A stretch of DNA of 41,790 nucleotides from Salinivibrio sharmensis (GCF_001995985.1 NZ_MUFC01000001.1:1-41790), one strand, 5' to 3'. Shown: positions 28,850-41,495, numbered from the stretch's first letter. The notes: generated by a model not told the origin, from the letters alone. A program made the numbers and translations.

Positions 28850-28863
28850 CAGGTTGGGGATAA

Positions 28864-30228
28864 TTACTTGCCGATACAGAATGAAGAGAAGATTTTCCCC
28901 AGCAAATCATCGGCACTGAACTCGCCGGTAATGGTGTTGAGATGCTGTTGGGTGAGGCGTAATTCTTCTGCCAAAATCTCACCGGCCATATAACCTTCAA
29001 GCTGAGCTTGGCCTATCTCTAGATGGTGAGCTGCGTTGGTCAAGGCATCCAGGTGGCGACGGCGTGCCATAAAGCCGCCTTCACTGCCGCCGGCGTAGCC
29101 CATACAGGCTTTGAGGTGCTGACGCAGTGCGTCTATGCCTTCTCCGGTTTTGGCACTTAAACGAATGAGTGCAGTATCATTGGTGTCGCTGTGCCCCATT
29201 GGTTCACCGGTCATATCCGCTTTATTGCGAATCACTGTCATGCCCATTGCTTCGGGTAAACGAGAGACAAAATCCGGCCAGATCTCTGCAGGATGGATCG
29301 CGTCAGTGGTGGTACCATCGACCATAAACAACACCCGATCGGCTTGCTCTATTTCATCCCACGCCCGCTCAACGCCAATACGTTCGACTTCATCGGCGGT
29401 ATCGCGCAGTCCAGCGGTATCAATGATGTGTAAAGGCATACCGTCAATATGAATGTGCTCACGCAAAACATCCCGAGTGGTACCGGCGATATCCGTGACT
29501 ATCGCACTGTCTTTCCCTGATAACGCGTTTAATAGGCTTGATTTGCCCGCGTTGGGGCGGCCTGCGATCACCACTTTCATCCCCTCACGCATAATTGCCC
29601 CTTGGTTGGCCTCTTTACGCAGTGTGGCAAGATGGTCGATGATATGGCTGAGATCGCTGGCAACCTTGCCATCAGAGAGGAAGTCGATTTCTTCATCGGG
29701 AAAGTCGATCGCCGCTTCCACATATATACGCAAGTGAATCACTTTTTCCACCAGCGCATTCACTTGGCTGGAGAAAGCACCTTGCAGTGACTGTAAGGCT
29801 GAGCGTGCGGCTTGTTCGGAGCTGGCATCAATCAAGTCGGCAATTGCTTCAGCTTGGGCTAAATCCAGTTTGTCGTTTAAAAACGCGCGTTCGGAGAACT
29901 CACCGGGACGGGCGGCACGCACCCCTGAAAAGGCACTGATACGCTGAATAAGCATGTCCATGATCACTGGGCCACCATGGCCTTGCAGTTCAAGCACATC
30001 CTCGCCTGTGAATGAATGAGGGCCTTTAAAGAATAAAGCAATGCCCTGATCGATAGGTTGACCTTCCTGATCGAGAAAAGGCAAATAATCCGCACGACGA
30101 GGCACTAACTCGCGTCCCGTCATTTTTGTACCAATCTCATGGGCGAGCGGGCCAGACACGCGGACAATCCCTACGCCACCGCGGCCTGTTGCAGTGGCTT
30201 GCGCCACAATTGTGTCGGTTTGAGCCAT
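28864..30228 (-). CDS. mnmE: tRNA modification GTPase MnmE
   Basis: 454 residues, as in E. coli. It works with MnmG in wobble-uridine modification. The N-terminal folate-binding domain starts [20 protein letters not shown]. The G domain has GRPNAGKSS (about 220-230), the G2/G3 segment [12 protein letters not shown] and [13 protein letters not shown], and NKAD. The C-terminus ends in the essential FCIGK. I chose ATG 30228; the frame extends 30 codons upstream across a terminator. A possible promoter (TTGTCG, 17 bases, TGTTAT) lies at 30277-30249. Confidence 0.97.
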   Translation of the reverse strand: MAQTDTIVAQATATGRGGVGIVRVSGPLAHEIGTKMTGRELVPRRADYLPFLDQEGQPIDQGIALFFKGPHSFTGEDVLELQGHGGPVIMDMLIQRISAFSGVRAARPGEFSERAFLNDKLDLAQAEAIADLIDASSEQAARSALQSLQGAFSSQVNALVEKVIHLRIYVEAAIDFPDEEIDFLSDGKVASDLSHIIDHLATLRKEANQGAIMREGMKVVIAGRPNAGKSSLLNALSGKDSAIVTDIAGTTRDVLREHIHIDGMPLHIIDTAGLRDTADEVERIGVERAWDEIEQADRVLFMVDGTTTDAIHPAEIWPDFVSRLPEAMGMTVIRNKADMTGEPMGHSDTNDTALIRLSAKTGEGIDALRQHLKACMGYAGGSEGGFMARRRHLDALTNAAHHLEIGQAQLEGYMAGEILAEELRLTQQHLNTITGEFSADDLLGKIFSSFCIGK

Positions 30229-30274
30229 AATGCACACTCTTTTATTCAATAACAGGCCCGAAGGCCATAAACGA

Positions 30275-30303
30275 CAAAAAGGCGACCGCCGGGTCGCCTT
30301 TTC
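30275..30303 (-). terminator. Terminator after yidC
   Basis: AAAGGCGACC (30278-30287) and GGTCGCCTTT (30292-30301) enclose a four-base loop; on the minus strand TTTTT follows. It separates the rpmH-rnpA-yidD-yidC unit from mnmE. Its flanking T run on the plus strand would let it act both ways. Confidence 0.9.
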
Positions 30304-30326
30304 ATTATTACGTGACACGGCCTGAG

Positions 30327-31940
30327 TTACGAGCGTGAATGCAGGCCTTTTTTCTCCAACGACTTGTAAATCAGTGTCTGTTGGATAAGCGTGACCACGT
30401 TCGATACCAGCCAGTATAGAACCAGACCGGATGGGAAGAATAGGAAGAAGAACGTAAAGACCACAGGCATAAAGGTCATGATCTTCTGCTGCATCGGATC
30501 GGTGACCGTGGTGGGGCTCATCTTCTGAATCAAGAACATGGATGCACCCATCAACAGTGGCAGCACATAGTATGGGTCTTGTGCCGACAAGTCTTGAATC
30601 CAGCCAAAGAATGGCGCATGACGCAACTCTACCGACTCCATCAATGCCCAGTACAAAGCAATGAAAATCGGCATTTGTAGGATAAGCGGCAAACAGCCCC
30701 CAAGGGGGTTGACCTTCTCACGCTTATAGAGCTCCATCATCTCTTGGCTCATGCGCTGACGGTCGTCACCGATACGCTCTTTCATCTCTTGCAGCTTAGG
30801 CTGCAGCATGCGCATCTTAGCCATTGAGGTGTACTGCGCTTTGGTCAGCGGATACATGGCACCACGGACGATGAAGGTCAGCATGATGATCGCCAGACCC
30901 CAGTTCCCCACAAAGGTTTGGATGGTGGAAAGCAACCAGTGCAGAGGCTTAGCGATAAACCACAACCAGCCGTAGTCGACCACCAAATCCAGACTTGGTG
31001 CCACCGCGGCCATCTGCTCTTGCAGTTTAGGCCCTACCCACAAGGTCGCTGTCAGCGTCTTACTGGTACCGGCGGCAATGGTATCGCTGGTTTTGGTTTG
31101 GATATAGCCGTATTGGGCGGTGGTACGGGTGCTCAGCACATTGTTGTCCGCCCGTGGGATCCACGCGGTGGCAAAGTAGTGCTGGATCATCGCGGCCCAA
31201 CCTTGGTTAAACGTCACGTTCAGATTTTTGCTTTGCATATCATCAAAGCTGTATTTCTCGTAACGCTTGTCGTCGGTGGAGTAGGCGCCACCGCGATAGG
31301 TTGGCATGGTCAAGCTGCCACCATCGTCCAGCAAGTTTTGCTTAAGCTGGGTATACATGGTGACACTGGCATTGTTGTCGGTTTGATTGTTGATAGTGTG
31401 TTCAACATCCACCGCATAGCTACCACGCTCAAACACGAAGGTTTTGGTGTAGGTAATGCCATCTTTCTCAACCGTCATTGGCACCCGTAAGGTGTCTTGA
31501 TCGTCTGAGAGCGAGAAGTTGTTTTGCGTCACCTGGTATTGTGCGCGTCCCTCAGCCGTATCGATGCCGTCAGCACCAATTAAGCCGCTTTGTGCCACAA
31601 AGGTATGGTCAGGTTTGCTGTGCAACAGAGTGAAGGCATTGTCAGAATCCAGCTCCGCATCATATTGCGGGAGCTCGGCGTGGACAACATCACCGCCTTG
31701 CGTATCAATTTTCAGTGTTAAAACGTCAGTGTTGATGGTGACAAGCTTGTCAGAGACAGGCTGTGCATCAAGAGACGTGGTATCACCGTCATTGCTGCTT
31801 GGCACGTCACTGTGAGTAGTTTGCTGCTGCTCAACGCCCTGTCCCTGCGGTTGCGGGGAGTCTGGTTTGTTCCATTCCATGTAAAGCATGAAAGAAACGA
31901 ACAATAGGGCAATCAACAGGATATTGCGTTGGGAATCCAT
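30327..31940 (-). CDS. yidC: Membrane protein insertase YidC
   Basis: 537 residues. It inserts and folds inner-membrane proteins, alone or with SecYEG. An N-terminal membrane anchor ([20 protein letters not shown]) is followed by a large periplasmic beta domain (about 60-320) and five C-terminal membrane helices with [21 protein letters not shown] and the conserved hydrophilic-groove Arg. The basic tail [11 protein letters not shown] is typical. Last gene of its unit, two bases after yidD. Confidence 0.97.
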   Translation of the reverse strand: MDSQRNILLIALLFVSFMLYMEWNKPDSPQPQGQGVEQQQTTHSDVPSSNDGDTTSLDAQPVSDKLVTINTDVLTLKIDTQGGDVVHAELPQYDAELDSDNAFTLLHSKPDHTFVAQSGLIGADGIDTAEGRAQYQVTQNNFSLSDDQDTLRVPMTVEKDGITYTKTFVFERGSYAVDVEHTINNQTDNNASVTMYTQLKQNLLDDGGSLTMPTYRGGAYSTDDKRYEKYSFDDMQSKNLNVTFNQGWAAMIQHYFATAWIPRADNNVLSTRTTAQYGYIQTKTSDTIAAGTSKTLTATLWVGPKLQEQMAAVAPSLDLVVDYGWLWFIAKPLHWLLSTIQTFVGNWGLAIIMLTFIVRGAMYPLTKAQYTSMAKMRMLQPKLQEMKERIGDDRQRMSQEMMELYKREKVNPLGGCLPLILQMPIFIALYWALMESVELRHAPFFGWIQDLSAQDPYYVLPLLMGASMFLIQKMSPTTVTDPMQQKIMTFMPVVFTFFFLFFPSGLVLYWLVSNVVTLIQQTLIYKSLEKKGLHSRS

Positions 31941-31942
31941 TG

Positions 31943-32203
31943 TTAATTGTCTCTGTTATGGTGGTCGCAAGGCGGCACAGGATCGTAACCGCCATCATTC
32001 AAAGGGTGGCATTTTAATAGACGTTTGCCTGCCAACCAACACCCTTTTATCACACCATGGGATTGAATCGCCATGATGGCGTAGTGAGAGCAGGTTGGTG
32101 TAAACCGGCATCGTGGCCCAATTAATGGACTAATTACCAGTTGGTATCCCCGAATCAGCGCGATGAGCGCTTTTTGCGCGGCGGTCGCGACAAACGTTGC
32201 CAT
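31943..32203 (-). CDS. yidD: Membrane protein insertion efficiency factor YidD
   Basis: 86 residues. It has the family core [42 protein letters not shown] and GGYDPVPP. It associates with the inner membrane and aids YidC-dependent insertion. Its first 49 bases overlap the 3' end of rnpA in another frame, a feature known for this cluster. Confidence 0.95.
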   Translation of the reverse strand: MATFVATAAQKALIALIRGYQLVISPLIGPRCRFTPTCSHYAIMAIQSHGVIKGCWLAGKRLLKCHPLNDGGYDPVPPCDHHNRDN

Positions 32204-32526
32204 AACTTGTCCAATTCGTCTCGCAGCGCTTGATTGCTCAGGTTGTTAGCACTTTTTTTCGCGATCACCACAAAGTCTTTCGCCGGCAGCTGATGTTGAC
32301 GTAAACGAAAGCTTTCGCGGACCACACGTTTAAAGCGGTTGCGATCAACAGCAAGTTTGATTTGCTTTTTCGGTACAGCTTGACCGAGACGTGGATGGCC
32401 GAGTGGGTTGTTTCTGGCGAGTATAGTTAAGTGCGGCGAACCGGCGCGATGCGGTTGCTGGAAGACGGCACTGAAATGTTCGGGAGTTAGCAGACGTAAC
32501 TCCCGAGGATAAGCGAGCTTATTCAC
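32155..32526 (-). CDS. rnpA: Ribonuclease P protein component
   Basis: 123 residues, basic. It binds the catalytic RNase P RNA for tRNA 5' processing. The start is GTG 32526 ([18 protein letters not shown]), with [17 protein letters not shown] as the RNR motif. It lies 13 bases after rpmH. The basic tail PPRKKRSSR overlaps yidD. Confidence 0.96.
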   Translation of the reverse strand: MNKLAYPRELRLLTPEHFSAVFQQPHRAGSPHLTILARNNPLGHPRLGQAVPKKQIKLAVDRNRFKRVVRESFRLRQHQLPAKDFVVIAKKSANNLSNQALRDELDKLWQRLSRPPRKKRSSR

Positions 32527-32539
32527 AAATCACTGCGGA

Positions 32540-32674
32540 TTATTTAGAAAGCTGCTTGCGGCCTTTCGCACGGCGAGCGGCAATGACCTTACGGCCGTTC
32601 TTAGTCGCCATGCGCGCACGGAAACCGTGAGTGCGCTTACGCTTTAGAACTGAAGGTTGAAAAGTGCGTTTCAT
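32540..32674 (-). CDS. rpmH: 50S ribosomal protein L34
   Basis: 44 codons, starting [20 protein letters not shown] and ending KGRKQLSK, which is the highly conserved L34 sequence at its normal length. AAAGGTAG precedes the start. First gene of the rpmH-rnpA-yidD-yidC unit. Confidence 0.98.
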   Translation of the reverse strand: MKRTFQPSVLKRKRTHGFRARMATKNGRKVIAARRAKGRKQLSK

Positions 32675-32772
32675 GGTTTCTACCTTTATTACTGATCAGT
32701 GTTAGGTTTGTTAACCCGACGTGGGAGGGTAGCACTAGGCTTATTTCCGACGCCTCTCAACAAAGAGGGCGG

Positions 32773-32801
32773 ATTGTAGCCATTGACTAACGATTAGTCA
32801 A
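32773..32801 (-). promoter_or_regulatory. rpmH promoter overlapped by a palindrome
   Basis: Minus-strand TTGACT (32801-32796) and TACAAT (32778-32773) with a 17-base spacer, a strong sigma-70 match. The -35 and spacer lie in a perfect inverted repeat, ATTGACTAA-CGA-TTAGTCAAT (32782-32802), which could be a protein-binding site. The leader to rpmH is about 95 bases. Confidence 0.8.
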
Positions 32802-32883
32802 TCACTAACCGACGCCACTCCGGGCGGTGAATTATAAGCACTTGGGCACAGATCGCAAGGATCGATCCCCAAGCGATCGCTGA

Positions 32884-33630
32884 CTAGGGTGTGATCCCGA
32901 CTTGATTCAAAAACTTATGCAAACGGGGATCGTCGCATTGGTTAAATAACCAATCCGGTGTCCCTTGGGCAATAATATGGCCGTCGTTCATAAATACCAC
33001 CCGATCCGCCACATCGCGAGCGAACTGCATTTCATGGGTGACCACCAGCATGGTTTGGTGGCGAGTGGCGAGCTTTTTCATCAACGCCAAGACTTCGCCA
33101 ACCCATTCTGGATCCAGAGCAGACGTGGGCTCATCAAACAGCAGCAGCTCAGCCTCCAGCGCCATTGCGCGTCCGATTCCGACACGCTGCTGCTGGCCGC
33201 CTGAGAGCGAAGCCGGGTAGTGATCGCCCTTGTCACTAAGACCGATATCATCGAGGATTTGCTGGGCACGCTTACGGGCTTTGTCTTTTGCCCATCCCTT
33301 AACGGTACGCAGCCCTTCAGCAATGTTGTCACGGGCATTGAGGTGAGCAAATAACGCATAATTTTGGAAAACAAAGCCGGTTTGACGCCGCAACGCCAGA
33401 ATATCCTGCTTACGGGTGGCCATGTTGCCGCTATTAACGCGTTGCTCCCCGATTTCGATGATCCCTTGCTCGGCACGCTCGAGAAAATTAATGCAACGCA
33501 ATAAGGTCGATTTACCGGTGCCACTAGGGCCAATAATGCAAACTATTTCACCTCGGTCGATAGTGAGGTCGATGCCGTCGAGCACTGCCACCCCTTGATA
33601 GATTTTTTTAAGCTTTTCTATCTTTATCAT
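32884..33630 (-). CDS. Polar amino-acid ABC transporter, ATP-binding protein
   Basis: 248 residues. It powers uptake of an amino acid through the adjacent permease. Walker A GPSGTGKST is at residues 34-42, the Q-loop near 90, the signature LSGGQ at 142-146, Walker B LLLFDEP at 162-168 and the switch His in VVTHE near 199. Its start overlaps the permease stop (ATGA). The substrate is not determined; cystine, arginine or glutamine-type systems belong to this family. Vibrios carry a similar cluster between rpmH and dnaA. Confidence 0.95.
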   Translation of the reverse strand: MIKIEKLKKIYQGVAVLDGIDLTIDRGEIVCIIGPSGTGKSTLLRCINFLERAEQGIIEIGEQRVNSGNMATRKQDILALRRQTGFVFQNYALFAHLNARDNIAEGLRTVKGWAKDKARKRAQQILDDIGLSDKGDHYPASLSGGQQQRVGIGRAMALEAELLLFDEPTSALDPEWVGEVLALMKKLATRHQTMLVVTHEMQFARDVADRVVFMNDGHIIAQGTPDWLFNQCDDPRLHKFLNQVGITP

Positions 33631-34298
33631 CGTTGATACGCCTTATTAAGGTGTGCCTCTGCCCAGTACTGAACGCGCGTTAATGCCACGACCACCGCCC
33701 AATAGATGAGTGCCACCGCTAAGTATGCTTCAAAGAACTTGAAGCTGGATGATGCTTCCATCTGCGCTTGTGCCATGATTTCCGCCACCCCGAGGGTAAA
33801 GGCCAGTGACGTGGCTTTAATCATATCGATGAAGTAGTTCATCAGCGATGGCAGGGCGATACGTACCGCTTGTGGCAAAATGATGCGTTGCATCGCTTGG
33901 CGAGTGGTCATTCCCACCGCTAAGCTCGCTTCCATTTGACTGCGATCGACCCCAGTGATGGCGGCGCGGATTGACTCGGCCATGTACGCAGAAAAATGCA
34001 GGCTAATCCCGATCACTGCGGCGGTAAAGGCTTCCATTCCTACTAAGGCGGGGATGATCTGAGGGAGACCGTAATAAAGTAGAAACAGTTGCACCAATAG
34101 CGGGGTGCCACGAAAGAAGCTAATAAAGATCTGTGCAATACCATTGAGCCCTGGGATGCGAAACACGCGAATCAAGGCTATCGCCACTGCCAAGGCGAGG
34201 GCGAAGATGAGGCCCAGTACCGCCATTTCCATGGTGATCCCCAAATAACGCAGTAGAAGGGGAAACAAGGAGGCCATGTAATCAAAATCAAACGCCAT
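33627..34298 (-). CDS. Polar amino-acid ABC transporter, permease
   Basis: 223 residues with about five membrane helices. The EAA loop that docks with the ATPase is EASLAVGMTTRQAMQRIILPQA (about 125-146, shown here in part as its hallmark). Other family features are FFRGTPLLVQLFLLYYGLPQ. A single permease gene suggests a homodimer. A terminator-like hairpin lies between it and the binding-protein gene. Confidence 0.94.
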   Translation of the reverse strand: MAFDFDYMASLFPLLLRYLGITMEMAVLGLIFALALAVAIALIRVFRIPGLNGIAQIFISFFRGTPLLVQLFLLYYGLPQIIPALVGMEAFTAAVIGISLHFSAYMAESIRAAITGVDRSQMEASLAVGMTTRQAMQRIILPQAVRIALPSLMNYFIDMIKATSLAFTLGVAEIMAQAQMEASSSFKFFEAYLAVALIYWAVVVALTRVQYWAEAHLNKAYQR

Positions 34299-34311
34299 GA
34301 TTGACCTTTAA

Positions 34312-34336
34312 ACAAAAAGCCCGCCAACGCGGGCTT
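34312..34336 (-). terminator. Intercistronic terminator between binding protein and permease genes
   Basis: AAGCCCGC (34317-34324) and GCGGGCTT (34329-34336) enclose four bases; on the minus strand TTTTTGTTT follows. It would let most transcripts stop after the binding-protein gene, giving excess binding protein over membrane components, as is common in such operons. Confidence 0.85.
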
Positions 34337-34355
34337 ATTAAATGAAAGTAAACAC

Positions 34356-35108
34356 TTACTTCTTAGTGATGTCGCCACCGAACCATTTGGTTGAGATATC
34401 CGCCAAGGTGCCGTCCTCACGCATCGCGTTTAGCGCAGCATTGACTTCATCACGTAAGCGTTGACCACGCTCTGAATCGACAAACGGCCATGCATTGGCA
34501 ATGGTCTCAAAAGGTTGTCCTGCTAATTGTAGGGGCAGACCTGACTCTTTGATCAATTGTAGCGCGGAGAGGCGATCCATAATAAAGGCGTCAGCACGAC
34601 CTAAGGCCACATCGTGTTCAATCCCGGTTTCGTAGGTTTTGATGTTGATGTCATCAGCGGCTGGGTGTTCACGCAACAACTGTTCAAAGTTAGAGCCTAA
34701 GTTAACGGCCACAGTCTTGCCCTTCAGGTCGGCGACTGAGTTGATGGCATCATTGCCTTTGCGAACCGTGATTTGCGCGCCATCAACTACATACGGGTCA
34801 GTGAATAGGTACTTCGCCTGGCGCTCTTCAGTGATGGTGATCTGGTTTGAAATGGTGTCGATGCGCCCGGTTTGTAACAGACCAAACAGTCCTGAGAAGT
34901 TAGCGGTGACATACTCGACATCGTAGTCGTTGCGCTTTCCAATCTCATCCCACAAATCAACCTCAAAGCCTTGCAGTTGGTCTTGTTTAACAAACGTAAA
35001 CGGAAAGTAGCGGCCAGACATGCCCACTTTGACCGTCTCAGAGGCAAAGGCGGGGGCAGTGAGAATCATGCTCACGCTGAGCAGGGCGTTGATGAACCAT
35101 TTAGTCAT
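34356..35108 (-). CDS. Polar amino-acid ABC transporter, periplasmic binding protein
   Basis: 250 residues including a signal peptide (MTKWFINALLSVSMILTAPAFA, cleavage likely after AFA). The mature part is a family 3 solute-binding protein: VGMSGRYFPFTF, GFEVDLWDEIGKR, and GRADAFIMDRLSAL. ATG 35108 has GGAG upstream; the frame extends 53 codons further but these lie in the dnaA-side intergenic region. It is the first gene of the transporter operon and the ligand is not determined. Confidence 0.93.
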   Translation of the reverse strand: MTKWFINALLSVSMILTAPAFASETVKVGMSGRYFPFTFVKQDQLQGFEVDLWDEIGKRNDYDVEYVTANFSGLFGLLQTGRIDTISNQITITEERQAKYLFTDPYVVDGAQITVRKGNDAINSVADLKGKTVAVNLGSNFEQLLREHPAADDINIKTYETGIEHDVALGRADAFIMDRLSALQLIKESGLPLQLAGQPFETIANAWPFVDSERGQRLRDEVNAALNAMREDGTLADISTKWFGGDITKK

Positions 35109-35475
35109 GAAAAGCTCCGTAGTAACCACATCGATATTGATAAGGTGCGTAATATAGAGGGTGGCAGCGGCAGGCGAGAAATACCTTCTTGTTATGAGTA
35201 ATAACTTATTCACCGTCATTGTCGCGTAATACAGGGGATAAACCCCACATTGATCAAGATTATGCACAAGGAAAGAACAGGATCATTGGCCAATCTGATC
35301 CTAATCTTGTGAGTAAAACATGGGTTTGCTGTGGCGATCTCGCATATTTCTGTGGGATCTATGTGAATAACTCGGATCTTATTCACCGATTTCGGGAGCT
35401 TGTGGGTAGCGATCTGGGCGCGACAGGAGTACCATTGTGACCTTTCTCTTTCGGTACAACTGCGTGGAGTCAAAC
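35109..35475. promoter_or_regulatory. Divergent regulatory region of dnaA with DnaA boxes and GATC sites
   Basis: This 367-base gap separates the leftward transporter from dnaA. It holds TTATGCACA (35260-35268) and TGTGAATAA (35362-35370, reverse TTATTCACA), both matching the DnaA-box consensus, and a near match TTATTCACC (35379-35387). Seven GATC sites fall between 35252 and 35414. This suits autoregulation of dnaA by DnaA and sequestration after replication. I cannot assign the dnaA -35/-10 with confidence; a TATATT at about 35153 may serve the transporter. Confidence 0.7.
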
Positions 35476-36873
35476 GTGTCATCATCGCTTTGGTTGCAGT
35501 GTCTTGAACGTCTTCAAGATGATTTACCTGCGACAGAATTCAGTATGTGGGTACGGCCACTTCAAGCCGAGCTCAATGACAATACGTTGACCCTCTTTGC
35601 CCCAAACCGTTTTGTGCTTGATTGGGTGCGAGATAAGTATCTGCATCAAATTAATCAATTACTGAACGAGTTTTGTGGTGTCGACGTGCCCATGCTGCGC
35701 TTTGAGGTAGGTAGCAAACCGGTTGCAGCAACGCCACAAGCTGCCCCTGCCGGCCCTGCCGCTGCGCCCGCTCCGCAACAAGCGGCGCCAGCGCCGCCGC
35801 AAGGACGAGTCTGGGAGCCTGCTCCCTCACCGGTGCAATCGGATGTTAATCATCGCTCTAACGTTAACCCTAAACACAAGTTCAATAACTTTGTTGAAGG
35901 TAAATCGAACCAGTTAGCCTTGGCAGCCGCGCGTCAGGTGTCGGATAACCCGGGTGCTGCCTACAACCCGCTTTTTCTGTATGGCGGCACGGGCCTCGGT
36001 AAAACGCACTTGTTGCATGCGGTGGGTAATGCGATCTCCGACCGTAAAGCGGATGCGCGCGTGGTGTACATGCACTCAGAGCGCTTTGTGCAAGATATGG
36101 TGAAAGCGCTGCAAAATAATGCCATCGAAGAATTTAAGCGTTATTACCGCAGTGTCGATGCATTGCTAATCGATGACATCCAATTCTTTGCCAATAAAGA
36201 GCGCTCGCAGGAAGAGTTTTTCCACACCTTTAATGCGTTGCTTGAGGGTAACCAGCAGATCATTCTTACCTCTGACCGCTATCCTAAAGAGATCAACGGG
36301 GTGGAAGATCGCTTAAAGTCGCGATTCGGGTGGGGCCTGACAGTGGCCATTGAGCCGCCTGAGCTGGAAACCCGGGTGGCGATTTTGATGAAAAAAGCGG
36401 AAGACCACGCTATTCGCTTGCCCGATGAAGTGGCTTTCTTTATCGCTAAGCGTCTGCGCTCAAACGTGCGTGAACTTGAGGGGGCGCTTAATCGCGTGAT
36501 CGCTAACGCCAACTTTACCGGCCGTGCGATTACCATCGATTTCGTGCGTGAAGCGCTGCGGGATCTGCTCGCCTTGCAAGAAAAACTGGTCACCATTGAT
36601 AATATCCAGAAAACCGTGGCTGAATACTATAAAATCAAGATGGCAGACTTGTTGTCTAAGCGTCGGTCTCGCTCGGTGGCGCGACCCCGCCAGATGGCGA
36701 TGGCGCTAGCAAAAGAGCTGACCAACCACAGCTTACCGGAAATCGGTGATGCATTTGGCGGTCGTGACCATACTACCGTATTACATGCTTGTCGTAAGAT
36801 TGAGCAGCTGCGTGAAGAAAGTCACGATATTAAAGAAGACTACTCTAACCTGATTCGAACCTTGTCGTCCTAA
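35476..36873 (+). CDS. dnaA: Chromosomal replication initiator DnaA
   Basis: 465 residues from GTG 35476, preceded by GGAG and matching the E. coli start (also GTG) at [20 protein letters not shown]. Domain I (1 to about 80) binds helicase partners. Domain II (about 83-112) is a low-complexity Ala/Pro/Gln linker. The AAA+ domain III has Walker A GGTGLGKT (170-177) and Walker B LLIDDI (230-235). Domain IV carries the DNA-binding signature [15 protein letters not shown] near residues 430-445. A longer frame from 35437 is not supported. It heads the dnaA-dnaN-recF-gyrB operon. Confidence 0.98.
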   Translation: MSSSLWLQCLERLQDDLPATEFSMWVRPLQAELNDNTLTLFAPNRFVLDWVRDKYLHQINQLLNEFCGVDVPMLRFEVGSKPVAATPQAAPAGPAAAPAPQQAAPAPPQGRVWEPAPSPVQSDVNHRSNVNPKHKFNNFVEGKSNQLALAAARQVSDNPGAAYNPLFLYGGTGLGKTHLLHAVGNAISDRKADARVVYMHSERFVQDMVKALQNNAIEEFKRYYRSVDALLIDDIQFFANKERSQEEFFHTFNALLEGNQQIILTSDRYPKEINGVEDRLKSRFGWGLTVAIEPPELETRVAILMKKAEDHAIRLPDEVAFFIAKRLRSNVRELEGALNRVIANANFTGRAITIDFVREALRDLLALQEKLVTIDNIQKTVAEYYKIKMADLLSKRRSRSVARPRQMAMALAKELTNHSLPEIGDAFGGRDHTTVLHACRKIEQLREESHDIKEDYSNLIRTLSS

Positions 36874-36875
36874 TT

Positions 36876-37976
36876 ATGAAATTTACTCTTACGCGTGAGC
36901 AATTACTTCAACCGCTTCAGCAAGTCTCTGGGGCGCTAGGCGGGCGTAGTACCTTGCCGATTTTAAGTAACCTATTGATTGAAGTTGCGGAGCAGCAACT
37001 CAAGCTGACGGCGACCGATATGGAGGTTGAGCTCAATGCCACCGCATTGCTGGACGGTGAGCATCTTGATGGGGCGATCACTGTGCCTTCGCGTAAGTTT
37101 ATGGATATCATCAAAGGCTTACATAGCGAAGCCCGCATCACGGTGGCGCAAGAGGGCGACCGCGTGGTGGTGCGAGCAGGGCGAAGCCGTTTCACCTTAT
37201 CCACCCTTCCAGCGAGCGATTATCCAAATATCGAAGACTGGCATGCCGAAGTGAGCCTACAGGTGCCGCAAAGCAAGCTGGGTCATCTGATTGACGCCAC
37301 GCAGTTTTCGATGGCAAACCAAGATGTGCGCTATTACCTCAATGGGCTTTTGTTCGAGACAGACGGGCACACATTACGTACGGTCGGTACTGACGGCCAT
37401 CGGATGGCGGTATGTCATTTGGCTATGGAAGAAAGTCTGCCGGCTCAACAAGTGATTGTGCCACGAAAAGGGGTAAGTGAACTCGCGCGCTTGTTGGATG
37501 ACAGTGAGCACCTCGTTAACATCCAAGTCGGCGCATCGAACATTCGTGCGGTGGTGGGCAATGTCACCTTCACCTCTAAATTGGTGGATGGGCGCTTCCC
37601 TGATTATCGCCGAGTGCTGCCACAATCCACTTCTCGAACGCTTGAGGTCGACTGTGCTGAGCTCAAGCAAGCATTGTCATTAGCTGCGGTATTATCGAAC
37701 GAGAAATTTCGCGGTGTGCGAATGAATATTGATGGTAGCGAGCTGCGTATCTCCGCCAATAACCCTGAGCAAGAAGAAGCGGAAGAGTTTTTGGAAGTCG
37801 ACTACCAAGGCGAGCCCATAGAGATTGGCTTCAATGTCAGTTACGTGCTTGATGTGCTCAATGTTTTACGTTGTGACAAGGTGCGTTTTTCGATGACAGA
37901 CGCGGTAGGCAGTACCTTGATTGAGGACTGTGATCGCGATGATGCCATGTATGTTGTGATGCCAATTCGCCTCTAG
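36876..37976 (+). CDS. dnaN: DNA polymerase III beta sliding clamp
   Basis: 366 residues, the usual length, forming a dimeric ring that tethers polymerases to DNA. The start MKFTLTREQLLQPLQQVSGA and the C-terminal YVVMPIRL, which lines the partner-binding cleft, are conserved. Two bases separate it from dnaA, three from recF. Confidence 0.98.
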   Translation: MKFTLTREQLLQPLQQVSGALGGRSTLPILSNLLIEVAEQQLKLTATDMEVELNATALLDGEHLDGAITVPSRKFMDIIKGLHSEARITVAQEGDRVVVRAGRSRFTLSTLPASDYPNIEDWHAEVSLQVPQSKLGHLIDATQFSMANQDVRYYLNGLLFETDGHTLRTVGTDGHRMAVCHLAMEESLPAQQVIVPRKGVSELARLLDDSEHLVNIQVGASNIRAVVGNVTFTSKLVDGRFPDYRRVLPQSTSRTLEVDCAELKQALSLAAVLSNEKFRGVRMNIDGSELRISANNPEQEEAEEFLEVDYQGEPIEIGFNVSYVLDVLNVLRCDKVRFSMTDAVGSTLIEDCDRDDAMYVVMPIRL

Positions 37977-37979
37977 GTT

Positions 37980-39059
37980 ATGGCGCTATCACGACTGGTC
38001 GTCCACGACTTTCGAAATATTGAAGCCTGCGATATTGAATTGTCGTCAGGCTTTAACTTTTTAATTGGCCCCAATGGCAGTGGTAAAACCAGTGTCTTGG
38101 AAGCCATTCACTTTCTCGGTCATGGGCGCTCTTTTCGCAGCGCCCTCAACAGCCGCGTAATCCGTCATCAGCAACCTAATCTTACGGTACATGGTCGCGT
38201 AAAAACCCAAGATGGGATCTTGCTTCCGGTCGGCATTCAAAAGCGCCGAGATGGCAGTGCAGATGTTAAAATCGGTCAAGAAAAAGGGCAAAAGCTGGTG
38301 GCCCTGGCCAAAGTGCTGCCATTGCAACTGATCACCCCAGAAGGTTTTGAGTTATTAACCGATGGGCCCAAGTTTCGTCGTGCGTTTATCGATTGGGGGG
38401 TGTTTCATTCTGAGCCGGGTTTCTTCGAGGCCTGGACGCGGGTAAAGCGTTTGACCAAACAACGCAATGCCGCGCTTAAAACCGCACGTCATTACGGTGA
38501 TATCCAAGTATGGGATACGGAATTAGCGCGGCTTGCCGAGCAAATCAGTGCATGGCGGCAAGCATACGTTGATGCGGTTGCTGCGCGAGCAACCGCATTG
38601 TGCCAAGCATTTCTCCCCGAGTTTTCCATCCAGTTTCGTTTTTACCAAGGATGGGAGCGAGGCGCAGATTATCAGGCATTGTTGGCGGCGAATTTTGAGC
38701 GCGACCAGCAGATGGGATACACGGTGTCAGGGCCGCATAAAGCGGATTTGCGCATCAAGGTGGCAGGTACGCCGGTTGATGATGTGCTATCGCGCGGACA
38801 GTTAAAACTCATGGTGTGTGCACTTCGGCTTGCACAAGGCCAGTTGTATAGTGAGGGGCAAGGTATCGCGTGTATCTACTTAATCGATGACTTTGCCTCC
38901 GAATTAGACAGTCGCCGGCGAGCACTATTGGCCAGTGAGTTGACCCGTATCGGGGCTCAGGTTTTTGTTAGCGCCATTAGTGCCGATCAAGTCGCGGAAA
39001 TTTGCGACGAAAATAGTAAGATGTTTCATGTGGAACATGGCAAAATTAACGCAGGATAA
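37980..39059 (+). CDS. recF: Recombination mediator RecF
   Basis: 359 residues, an SMC-like ATPase that helps load RecA at gaps. Walker A is GPNGSGKTS near residue 32, followed by FLGHGRSFR; the signature [14 protein letters not shown] lies near 268 and Walker [12 protein letters not shown] near 300. The C-terminal codons for MFHVEH contain a parS-like 16-mer (39022-39037). The next gene, gyrB, starts 18 bases later. Confidence 0.97.
   Translation: MALSRLVVHDFRNIEACDIELSSGFNFLIGPNGSGKTSVLEAIHFLGHGRSFRSALNSRVIRHQQPNLTVHGRVKTQDGILLPVGIQKRRDGSADVKIGQEKGQKLVALAKVLPLQLITPEGFELLTDGPKFRRAFIDWGVFHSEPGFFEAWTRVKRLTKQRNAALKTARHYGDIQVWDTELARLAEQISAWRQAYVDAVAARATALCQAFLPEFSIQFRFYQGWERGADYQALLAANFERDQQMGYTVSGPHKADLRIKVAGTPVDDVLSRGQLKLMVCALRLAQGQLYSEGQGIACIYLIDDFASELDSRRRALLASELTRIGAQVFVSAISADQVAEICDENSKMFHVEHGKINAG
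39022..39037. promoter_or_regulatory. parS-like ParB-binding site inside recF
   Basis: TGTTTCATGTGGAACA differs at two of 16 positions from the widespread parS sequence TGTTTCACGTGAAACA and at two from TGTTCCACGTGGAACA. It is 12 kb from oriC and in a genome that encodes ParA and ParB nearby. The central CATGTG replaces CACGTG, which may weaken binding. Confidence 0.45.
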
Positions 39060-41495
<2,436 letters not shown>

